A stretch of DNA of 25,879 bases from Berkiella sp964606325 (GTDB lineage: Bacteria > Pseudomonadota > Gammaproteobacteria > Berkiellales > Berkiellaceae): contig CAZSGE010000037.1 in assembly GCA_964606325.1 (NCBI GenBank), positions 1-25,879 of the forward strand, read 5' to 3'. Both the position numbers and the translations under genes were made by a program. Under the pieces are notes generated by a model. The model was not told where the DNA came from. It did no database searches and worked only from the letters and a program-made list of their open reading frames with translations. Of this stretch, positions 7,718 through 14,364 are shown piece after piece; position 1 is the stretch's first letter; every line of letters begins with the position of its first letter.

Positions 7718-8887
7718 TTAAGGTTTTTTAACAAATCTTAGTAGGGCGTAGCCAAAAATAGCCGAGCTGATAGATCCCAACAAAATCCCCAATCGACTGG
7801 TAATCGGAGCATCTTGGAATGCTAGCCCACTGATAAACAAGCTCATGGTGAAGCCAATCCCGCCTAAAATTGCAACGCCATAAAGCTGCGCGTAACTGGC
7901 ATGATGTGGCATTTTTGCTAAATTTGATTTAATGGCAAAAAAAGAAAAACCAAAAATCCCCACTTGCTTGCCAACAAATAAACCCAGCATCACACCTAAC
8001 AGCAACGGATCTCTCAAATGGGCCATGGTAACTTGTGTTAAATCTACTCCGGCATTCGCTATGGCAAAAATGGGTAAAATGGCATACATCACCCAAGGAT
8101 GGATTGCATTCTCAAGTTTGTGTAATGGAGATTTCAAACCTTCTGCTTTACTGTAATGAGGTATAAAAAACGCGAGCACAACGCCTGCAAGCGTGGCATG
8201 AACACCTGATTTTAAAACAAAAGCCCACAAAAAAAGCCCTGTCAAAATGTAAGGCCATAAAGGTTTGATATTCAATCGATTCAATATCGCTAATACCACC
8301 ATCGCTAAGGCAGCAAGGGTTAAACTCAACGCAGATAAATCTGTTGTGTAAAAAATGGCAATAATAATGATGGCAAATAAGTCATCATAAATAGCCAAAG
8401 TTAATAAAAAAATCTTCAAAGACATCGGAATTCTTCGACCCAATAATGAAAGCACTCCCAGTGCAAAAGCAATATCTGTTGCGGCAGGAATGGCCCACCC
8501 AGCCCTATTTTCAGCATTTGCGTAATTAAAAAATAAAAATACTGCGACGGGTACTATTACCCCACCTACTGCTGCAATGCCTGGCAAAATCACTTGGCTT
8601 AAAGAGGACAAATGGCCATCTCGCATTTCCTTTTTAAGCTCAAGTCCTATTAATAAAAAGAAAATGGCCATCAAGCCATCATTAATCCAATGAATGAGTG
8701 TTTTACTCAAGGTGAGATTATTGGCGCCTATAGTGAGAGGGTATGACAAAAGGTCAAGGTAATTATCTTTTAAAGGAGAATTGGCAATCAACAAGGCTAC
8801 CACACAAGAAAACATCAGCAAGATCCCAGCAAAGGATTCCATGCTAACAAAGCGGCGTATAGCTGACAGCGGTTGATTTTTTTTCAC
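7718..8887 (-). CDS. nhaA: Na+/H+ antiporter NhaA
   Basis: Exchanges sodium for protons across the inner membrane, giving salt and alkaline-pH tolerance. The 389 residues align throughout with E. coli NhaA (388). Ion-binding aspartates are visible: Asp138 in AATDIAFALGVLSLLG and the Asp168-Asp169 pair in IYDDLFAIIIIAIFY. The pH-sensing cluster near GLELKKEMRDG (81-91) is also recognisable, and hydrophobic helices run to the end. The start is GTG at 8887; no in-frame ATG lies upstream before a stop, and the Shine-Dalgarno sequence is weak, suggesting modest translation. It is transcribed alone: the terminator of the next minus-strand gene lies upstream and the FNR box follows its stop. A possible -10 (TATACT) is at 8920-8925. 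Confidence 0.96.
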   Translation of the reverse strand: MKKNQPLSAIRRFVSMESFAGILLMFSCVVALLIANSPLKDNYLDLLSYPLTIGANNLTLSKTLIHWINDGLMAIFFLLIGLELKKEMRDGHLSSLSQVILPGIAAVGGVIVPVAVFLFFNYANAENRAGWAIPAATDIAFALGVLSLLGRRIPMSLKIFLLTLAIYDDLFAIIIIAIFYTTDLSALSLTLAALAMVVLAILNRLNIKPLWPYILTGLFLWAFVLKSGVHATLAGVVLAFFIPHYSKAEGLKSPLHKLENAIHPWVMYAILPIFAIANAGVDLTQVTMAHLRDPLLLGVMLGLFVGKQVGIFGFSFFAIKSNLAKMPHHASYAQLYGVAILGGIGFTMSLFISGLAFQDAPITSRLGILLGSISSAIFGYALLRFVKKP

Positions 8888-8919
8888 TGTACGATCGTAA
8901 ACTAGAGTGTCTTAATTTG

Positions 8920-8925
8920 AGTATA
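8920..8925 (-). promoter_or_regulatory. Candidate -10 element for nhaA
   Basis: TATACT on the minus strand, giving a start about 25 nt before the nhaA GTG. The -35 region at 17 nt spacing matches poorly (TAGCTA), and it overlaps the T-tract side of the preceding terminator, so the assignment is weak. Confidence 0.3.
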
Positions 8926-8947
8926 TAGCGATAATACAGATGTAGCT

Positions 8948-8980
8948 AAAAAAGCTCGTTCATCTGGTAGATAAACGAGC
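8948..8980 (-). terminator. Rho-independent terminator of the 401-residue protein gene
   Basis: Read on the minus strand, GCTCGTT (8974-8980) pairs with AACGAGC (8954-8960) around a 13-nt loop, followed directly by six Ts (8948-8953). It lies 28 nt past the stop of the gene at 9008, in the correct orientation, and separates that gene from nhaA. Confidence 0.85.
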
Positions 8981-9007
8981 CGACAATTTAGTTATCATTC
9001 AAGCTTA

Positions 9008-10213
9008 CTATAAACCAGCTGAGTAGACACGCTTTTCTCTTGGGATTTGTGGAGCAACAACTTGTGCTGCCCCCTCACCCGCTGGCGTTCGGTTTTGACG
9101 AAACCCAGGTGCATATTCCCTTTGGCTACCAAGGTCATATCTTGCATCCACGTCATCCACAGTACGTCCTGCACCAACCCCTACAGCTGGAACGGGTTGC
9201 TTAGGAAGAAAAGATAAAGCAAACACACCGCCAATCGCAAAAACACTAAAACGAACTAATTGAAAACCAATAAAAGCCGCAAGCGCAATACTTAGTCCTG
9301 TTTGAAGTGTCGTGAGCGCAGCAATACCTGCTAAATTTAAACCAAAAGCTTTAAGTGCGAGCGCACTGATACTTTGACCTAACGTTTCGACAATAACGGC
9401 GCTAATCCCATAAACCATACCAATTCCCATAAACAATCTTTTGCTAACGCCTTTTGCGACCCAGGAAAAGGCTTCCCAGGCATGATTAGCAATAAATCGT
9501 CCGATGGCCGAAACAACATGCCAAAGATCTTTCAAAAAAGGCACAAAACCTTTTAGTATATTTTTAAAAACCGTACCAATGGCTTTGATTACCTCAAGGC
9601 CAAAGTTCAAGAGTTTCTGAATATTTTGTGCAAAATGGGTCACAAAATCACGAAGAGTTCTGCCTATAAAGGTCCCAATATCTTTGATGGCTTGAAATAG
9701 CTTACTTAACATTAAGGGAATATTGGAAAGCATATATTCTATTTTATCAATGATAAAATGTGCTAAGTTGCTCATCAAATGCACACCTAAGTGATAAGCT
9801 TGCACGCCAAAACGCCATACTCCTTTCACAAACCTAGGAATGGCCTTGAACATCTCGCCAAGATTATTCAGTATAAATGCACAAAAGCGATAGCCATATT
9901 GAAAGCCTTTCACTACCCAATTAATGGCTGTACTAAAAGCATTAGCGACTATCGCTCTAAAATTAGAAAGCACATAGCTTAATCCAGCTTTAATGTAAGC
10001 AAATCCATTACCTAAGTTTGCTATGGCGTTTGCTATCCATGTCCGCACCATTTGGGCATAAGCACTTATTTGAGCCGCGCACCATGCCATGCCCGCGTTG
10101 ACTTGTGCTTTGACCGTAGCACTGTAATAAGCAATTGACGCAAAACTGTTTGCAATCTGATCTCTTACCATTACTTTAAAAGCATCTAATGCACTTAAAT
10201 CAAAAACTGCCAT
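9008..10213 (-). CDS. Unknown 401-residue protein with long amphipathic helices and C-terminal membrane segments
   Basis: No family recognised. The ATG at 10213 is preceded by GGAGAGG about 6 nt upstream; a longer frame (ATG 10255) lacks such a site and starts upstream of the mapped promoter start, so it was rejected. Residues about 1-255 contain few acidic residues and repeat an alternation of aromatic/aliphatic and small/basic residues, as in amphipathic helices lying on a membrane. Part of it repeats at 33 residues: LFQAIKDIGTFIGRTLRDFV (172-191) against GLEVIKAIGTVFKNILKGFV (205-224). Residues about 262-285 and 292-336 are strongly hydrophobic, probably two or three membrane spans. The last 60 residues are polar, Pro/Gly/Arg-rich, ending REKRVYSAGL. 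There is no signal peptide. It has its own promoter and terminator. A secreted effector acting on host membranes or a cell-envelope protein are both conceivable; nothing visible decides between them. Confidence 0.85.
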   Translation of the reverse strand: MAVFDLSALDAFKVMVRDQIANSFASIAYYSATVKAQVNAGMAWCAAQISAYAQMVRTWIANAIANLGNGFAYIKAGLSYVLSNFRAIVANAFSTAINWVVKGFQYGYRFCAFILNNLGEMFKAIPRFVKGVWRFGVQAYHLGVHLMSNLAHFIIDKIEYMLSNIPLMLSKLFQAIKDIGTFIGRTLRDFVTHFAQNIQKLLNFGLEVIKAIGTVFKNILKGFVPFLKDLWHVVSAIGRFIANHAWEAFSWVAKGVSKRLFMGIGMVYGISAVIVETLGQSISALALKAFGLNLAGIAALTTLQTGLSIALAAFIGFQLVRFSVFAIGGVFALSFLPKQPVPAVGVGAGRTVDDVDARYDLGSQREYAPGFRQNRTPAGEGAAQVVAPQIPREKRVYSAGL

Positions 10214-10255
10214 AATAACCTCTCCATTACATTTTCTACGTAACCTATGGAGCAC

Positions 10256-10284
10256 ATTCTATGTGAATGAATGCTCACACGCAA
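10256..10284 (-). promoter_or_regulatory. Sigma-70 promoter of the 401-residue gene, with a palindrome in the spacer
   Basis: On the minus strand TTGCGT (10279-10284) and TAGAAT (10256-10261) are separated by 17 nt, a good sigma-70 layout. Transcription would start near 10249, giving a leader of about 36 nt. The spacer is filled by a hyphenated palindrome, TGTGAGCATTCATTCACA (10262-10279; arms TGTGA/TCACA, 8-nt centre), which may be an operator. Confidence 0.6.
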
Positions 10285-10377
10285 GCGTATTTCTAACGCA
10301 TGCCGCAAAAAATAAATTGTTAGTTATCCGGCTTTGTACAGGTCGAAGACATAAAAGAAATACGTTATTCTAGATAA

Positions 10378-11016
10378 ATGAAAAAAGATCTCGTCATTTT
10401 GCTACATGGTATTGCCAGAACCAGCCGTTCGATGCGAACCATCGAAAAAGCGCTGGTTAAACATGGCTATCATGTTCTCAATATAGATTACCCTTCACGT
10501 AAAATGACTATTTCTCGTTTGAGTGCCTATGTATTCGCGCAAATTAAAGCGCATAACATCGATGAAACGACGACCCTTCATTTTGTATCCTATTCGATGG
10601 GTTGTTTAGTCTTGCGGGAATTGTTAGCGAATCACCCCATCAATGTGAAAGGCAAAATTATCTTTTTGGGTCCACCCAATCATGGATCTGAAGTGGCTGA
10701 TTTTTTGAAAAATTATTTTTTATATCGCTGGATTTATGGCCCTGCTGGGCAAGAATTAACCACAACTCATGCTAAAAAGAAACCTTTTGCTCCTATGCGA
10801 CATCCCTTTGGTGTGATCGCAGGCAGTTTGTGTCTTGATCCCATTTGTTACTTTATGCTGCCTAAACCCCATGATGGCAAAGTATCAGTACGAAGCACCA
10901 AATTAGTAGGCATGGTAGATCACATCACTTTAAGTACATCTCATACTTTTATGATTTCAAGCAAAAAAGTTATTCGATATATATTACATTTTTTAGAAAC
11001 TGGAAAATTTAACTAA
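10378..11016 (+). CDS. Alpha/beta-hydrolase (lipase/esterase-like) with variant nucleophile elbow
   Basis: A 212-residue cytosolic-type hydrolase with the features of lipase-like alpha/beta hydrolases: a beta strand leading to LLHGIARTSRSM (oxyanion His-Gly at 10-11), NIDYPSR, the nucleophile strand HFVSYSMGCLVLR with Ser73, and FLGPPNHGSEVAD, typical of bacterial lipase/esterases. Likely acid and base are Asp166 (HDGKVSV) and His189 (TSHTFMI). The elbow is S-Y-S-M-G, so the first Gly of GxSxG is Ser71. There is no signal peptide, so action on internal lipids or thioesters is more likely than secretion. The gene is divergent from the 401-residue gene, 164 nt apart, and ends at a strong terminator. 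The Shine-Dalgarno sequence is poor. The natural substrate is unknown. Confidence 0.85.
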   Translation: MKKDLVILLHGIARTSRSMRTIEKALVKHGYHVLNIDYPSRKMTISRLSAYVFAQIKAHNIDETTTLHFVSYSMGCLVLRELLANHPINVKGKIIFLGPPNHGSEVADFLKNYFLYRWIYGPAGQELTTTHAKKKPFAPMRHPFGVIAGSLCLDPICYFMLPKPHDGKVSVRSTKLVGMVDHITLSTSHTFMISSKKVIRYILHFLETGKFN

Positions 11017-11045
11017 AAAAAAAGCACCCATTTGGGTGCCCTTTT
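11015..11045. terminator. Bidirectional rho-independent terminator
   Basis: GCACCC (11024-11029) pairs with GGGTGC (11034-11039) around ATTT. A run of As precedes it and CCTTTTATTT follows, so it can stop transcription from both the hydrolase (plus) and the convergent DUF805 gene (minus). It begins at the hydrolase stop codon and ends 9 nt before the DUF805 stop. Confidence 0.9.
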
Positions 11046-11054
11046 ATTTAACCA

Positions 11055-11429
11055 TTATACTGGCGGCGGGCCAAATCGATTGGGACCATCTGTTCCTCTA
11101 AAAAAGAGTAAATAGATAGCGCCTAAAAAATTAAGAAAGGGCACCAACATCAATAAAGACCACCAACCTGATTTATCCAAGTCATGAAAACGCTTAATCA
11201 CCAGCACAAATGAAGCGAAGGTTAAAACAATCACAAACAAAATGACCACTGCTGCAATTATCAAATCCATGCTCCCACCTGATTGAGCTTGTTCTGGTTC
11301 AGGTATCACAAAATTAAAAGCTATCCCCATAAGCACGTAGACAAAAATAATCCCTAAGTGCCACAGAAAATAAGGTAACCTGCGCATGCGCCCGTCAGCT
11401 GAAAAATAAACGGTCAGAATCTTATCCAT
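11055..11429 (-). CDS. DUF805 family inner-membrane protein
   Basis: A 124-residue membrane protein. DUF805 hallmarks are present: an N-terminal F.(A)DGRMRRLPYFLWHLG segment (family 'F.GR..R..FW'), a helix ending in VIKRFHDLDKSGWWSLLMLVP, and a C-terminal LLFFRGTDGPNRFGPPP. Four hydrophobic stretches are expected. The role of the family is not established. The start was set at ATG 11429, preceded by TGGGGGCG; the frame extends 13 codons further but without a ribosome site. It is converging with the hydrolase gene and sharing its terminator. A second member of the family begins at 25686. Confidence 0.9.
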   Translation of the reverse strand: MDKILTVYFSADGRMRRLPYFLWHLGIIFVYVLMGIAFNFVIPEPEQAQSGGSMDLIIAAVVILFVIVLTFASFVLVIKRFHDLDKSGWWSLLMLVPFLNFLGAIYLLFFRGTDGPNRFGPPPV

Positions 11430-11513
11430 AACGCCCCCAGTACAACTGTATATACAATCAAAATGCAAAAATGGCTAACTTATAAGTAAAGAAGTATAGA
11501 CAGATGCAACAAT

Positions 11514-11540
11514 AAAAAAGGGACTATTTTAGATAGCCCC
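11514..11540 (-). terminator. Rho-independent terminator of the thaumatin-like protein gene
   Basis: On the minus-strand transcript GGGGCUAU (11533-11540) pairs with AUAGUCCC (11520-11527), eight pairs including one G-U, around a 5-nt loop, followed by six Us (11514-11519). It lies just downstream of the stop at 11552. Confidence 0.9.
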
Positions 11541-11551
11541 CTTTTTGCCTC

Positions 11552-13750
11552 TTAAATTGCGTTTGGCGGGGGCAAATTGACGTTATTGGGTGTAGCAAGC
11601 GCGCCGACACAAGCTTGTTTGGTGATAGTGTTGGTACAAGTAAAACTGGCGGGTATAACCTCTCCTTGCTTATCAAAGGTTAATGCAAGCACGACCGCTA
11701 TATTATTTGCCGCTAGGTTTACCTGGCAACTGCTCATGGAACCAGGACTAAAAGGAAATGATGAACCATTTTTAGGATCAATCTTCCCTGCCACGGCAGG
11801 TAAACCACAGCCTTTTGCAGTTAGCCAACCTGGTGCTAAGTTCAATCTTGAGCCGGTTACTAATGCCGCAATATTAAGCGTGGTTTTGGGTTTATCAGCA
11901 TCGCTTAAGCTCACATAGGAAATATCTCCGGTATACACTGGAGAAAGATTTGCTGCCGCACAATAGGCAACCATATTCGCACTGGAATTTTGTTGGCAAA
12001 AGTTCACATCCATCGTTAAGCCTTGCACCTGCTGATTCAACCCCGTATAAGCATCAACCACTTGACGTAACGGCTCCTCTGTCAACCTAAAGTTTAAATG
12101 TGAATCAGAACTCGCGGTGTTATACATCACCACATCACAATAATCTTGTTTTAAACCATTATTCCAAAAAGAGACTCGTGAATTTCCAGGACGCTGATAA
12201 AGCGATAATGCTCTTCCACAAACGGTTGCGTGGTCCCAACTTTTATCGGCCCAGGTGACAAAATATTGTTGGTAAGGATCATACATCATTTTGTTTGGTA
12301 ACAAGGAATTGCCGCCTACATTAATAATTAAGCCAATTCCTTCATCTCTAAAATTGCCGTACTTGTCATCAATAGAGAACGAATAAGCAACTGCATTAAT
12401 GCCGTCATCAGGATTGTGTATCAATCGGGTAAAGGGATTAAGATTGTAAGGGCTATCAAAGGGTGCCCAAAATAGTAACCACTTATCGTATTGATACAGT
12501 GGTAATAGTTGCGGTTCTTTATCTTTAGCAGGCGCATTCCAAGGCACTCCTCTTAATATAGCTTGCACACTTTCAGGTAACTGTCCGCCATTGGGGCCTT
12601 GTGTATAACCAATAATATGTTCCATCAAGCAAACCGTATCATCTAATTGATAAGTCTTACCATCGCCCCCCTTGAAGGTGCAGTAATTAGGATCTTTGTA
12701 TTTAAAAGCGTTATAAGCTGTCCACACCCACTGTAAGGTTGCCTGGTATTGCTGACAAAAACCCTTTTTATCCACGGCGGGGTTATTTAAAAATGGCGCA
12801 TTTTTGCAAGGCTGATTGGGCGCTAACCACTGTTGCCATTTAGCAACCAATGCCGTTTCAGAGGGATTACTCGGTTGCCCTTTTTGATTTACCGAAAGAT
12901 TCTCAATCAAATACGCTTCACTTTGACTTGCTTTGTATAAACCAGAGGTCGCTTTAGTGTTAACACTGTTTACTAAATTAAAACCACCCATGGTGTGATA
13001 GGTGTGCGGGATCAGATCATGAAATAGATTATTATCCCAGTTTTGATTGGTGTAAGAAGCAAAAGTAGACCAGTTTGCCTTTGTTAAAAAGGCATTCACT
13101 CTTGTGGTAAAATCAACATATGCCATCGTCGTACCCATGTATCCAGCCAAACCACCGGTATCAATCGCCATGGCAATGGGTAAAAAAGTTTCGTCGACAT
13201 AGGAAATATCGATATCTGTCATTAATCGACCTTTGTCAGGATCTGGCGATGGTTTGCCTGTCACTGGATCATCTGCATCAAAAGTGTATTCCGTTAATTG
13301 TGCAGGACTATCCAAAGGGTAACTTGCTTTCGCCTTGCCTTGAAAACAAGAAACCGGTGCGCCATCTGTTTTGTCCGTATTGAGTGCAAAACACGCAGCA
13401 GCAACACCCTTTTGCGTACGTTGATTAACATCTATCCTACTCTCAAAGGTAGTGATATCGGCGGTAAAAATGAGCACCCTACCCGCGTTATACCAACATT
13501 TATTTGGCATGTAGACCTTGACGGTTTTGCCTGGCGCCACACCTTGGGGTAGCAGAATTCTATTGACTGAAGTTGAACCAGGAACACAGTTGCCATTTTC
13601 AGGCGATTCAATCACAGGAAAAATGGGCGTTGCGTTATCGTTGTGAACGATGATATAGCGAATGGAATGATCGATGCTTTGGGCAAGTGCTTGGCCAAAG
13701 TACCATGAAACAAAATGGCAAGCCAACAGCAAAATTGTTCTTATTTTCAT
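11552..13750 (-). CDS. Large secreted protein with N-terminal thaumatin-like domain
   Basis: A 732-residue exported protein. The signal peptide is MKIRTILLLACHFVSWYFGQ followed by ALA-Q, with cleavage likely after residue 23. After it, residues about 28-260 follow the thaumatin-like layout: an opening strand IRYIIVHNDNATPIFPVIES, a cysteine-rich middle, then SPAQLTEYTFD (148-158) and DIDISYVDETFLPIAM (179-194). The last two correspond to the family's PATLAEFTL and D.YDVSLVDGFNLPM signatures. Members in plants and fungi bind or cleave beta-1,3-glucans. Residues about 260-732 are not recognised; they contain further paired cysteines, so disulfide bonding in the periplasm or outside the cell is likely. 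The ATG at 13750 was chosen because it starts the signal peptide; the frame extends 15 codons upstream without support. A promoter and a terminator enclose the gene alone. Confidence 0.75.
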   Translation of the reverse strand: MKIRTILLLACHFVSWYFGQALAQSIDHSIRYIIVHNDNATPIFPVIESPENGNCVPGSTSVNRILLPQGVAPGKTVKVYMPNKCWYNAGRVLIFTADITTFESRIDVNQRTQKGVAAACFALNTDKTDGAPVSCFQGKAKASYPLDSPAQLTEYTFDADDPVTGKPSPDPDKGRLMTDIDISYVDETFLPIAMAIDTGGLAGYMGTTMAYVDFTTRVNAFLTKANWSTFASYTNQNWDNNLFHDLIPHTYHTMGGFNLVNSVNTKATSGLYKASQSEAYLIENLSVNQKGQPSNPSETALVAKWQQWLAPNQPCKNAPFLNNPAVDKKGFCQQYQATLQWVWTAYNAFKYKDPNYCTFKGGDGKTYQLDDTVCLMEHIIGYTQGPNGGQLPESVQAILRGVPWNAPAKDKEPQLLPLYQYDKWLLFWAPFDSPYNLNPFTRLIHNPDDGINAVAYSFSIDDKYGNFRDEGIGLIINVGGNSLLPNKMMYDPYQQYFVTWADKSWDHATVCGRALSLYQRPGNSRVSFWNNGLKQDYCDVVMYNTASSDSHLNFRLTEEPLRQVVDAYTGLNQQVQGLTMDVNFCQQNSSANMVAYCAAANLSPVYTGDISYVSLSDADKPKTTLNIAALVTGSRLNLAPGWLTAKGCGLPAVAGKIDPKNGSSFPFSPGSMSSCQVNLAANNIAVVLALTFDKQGEVIPASFTCTNTITKQACVGALATPNNVNLPPPNAI

Positions 13751-13795
13751 GAGTTTATCCCTATGATACAGGCGTTCCCTTTTAAGGCAGAACAA

Positions 13796-13823
13796 TTTAT
13801 ATCATGTTGAACTCATGAATCAA
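13796..13823 (-). promoter_or_regulatory. Sigma-70-like promoter of the thaumatin-like protein gene
   Basis: On the minus strand TTGATT (13818-13823) and TATAAA (13796-13801) are 16 nt apart. Transcription would begin near 13789, leaving a leader of about 39 nt before the ATG at 13750. Confidence 0.5.
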
Positions 13824-13883
13824 TGAAAATAGTGAGAAATCGTAACTGCTTTTTTTAACAGCGACGGGGTACAATTAACTAAT

Positions 13884-14189
13884 TTACATTTGTATTTCGT
13901 TGTCATTACTTGCGCAATTAGATGTGATTTTTTCGTGATCAATCTCACCACGCGCCACATTTTGTTTTGAACCATCAATCGTTAGAAAGATGAAAATGAT
14001 GACGAAAAAAATCGATGAACTCATCACTAACTGCCAACTGCTTGATAATTGAATCACACCGCTAAAGATCCAACTGACAATAAATATGACAGAAAATATC
14101 CAAGACCATTCATTTCCAATCCATTGTGCGCTTTTAGCAGCAAATCGTTGATAAATAGTACGCTTTATTGGATTGTCGATTTTTTCCAT
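13884..14189 (-). CDS. Small membrane protein resembling low-affinity iron permease
   Basis: A 101-residue protein with two hydrophobic segments, at about 28-48 (WSWIFSVIFIVSWIFSGVIQ) and 53-71 (QLVMSSSIFFVIIFIFLTI). The arrangement W.F...(I/L)..W..(S/T)G........WQLV is that of the bacterial low-affinity iron permease family. The expected LIQNTQNRD-type motif after the second helix is altered to LTIDGSKQN, and the protein is shorter than usual family members, so it may be a diverged or reduced form. AAGG lies about 6 nt before the ATG at 14189. The polar C-terminal tail after residue 75 is unremarkable. It is transcribed away from the kinase gene. Transport of iron is not shown by anything here; the name is by resemblance. 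Confidence 0.65.
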   Translation of the reverse strand: MEKIDNPIKRTIYQRFAAKSAQWIGNEWSWIFSVIFIVSWIFSGVIQLSSSWQLVMSSSIFFVIIFIFLTIDGSKQNVARGEIDHEKITSNCASNDNEIQM

Positions 14190-14364
14190 AAGAAACCTTA
14201 TCTAAGCCACTTTTTCAAGATAGCGTATAAATGGTGTGCACGCCTTCATGGAAATATGGATTCATTCATCCTGATTATTCCTACCGCATGTCTGCTCATA
14301 CTAGTCAAAATAGGTTATTACTATAGTATGTCATTTAACTTATTTATACATCCTTGAGGGTGAA

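Noticed and set aside
10262..10279. A CRP binding site (TGTGA...TCACA)
   Set aside because: The arms are separated by 8 bases rather than the 6 required for CRP; kept only as an unassigned palindrome.
13120..13552. Plus-strand ORFs opposite the thaumatin-like gene
   Set aside because: Composition is typical of antisense shadows and neither has a ribosome site or a recognisable motif.
14190..14364. PmrA- or CpxR-type effector-gene regulatory boxes upstream of the kinase
   Set aside because: No tandem TTAA-type half-sites with the required spacing were found; only a general AT-rich leader and a strong ribosome site.
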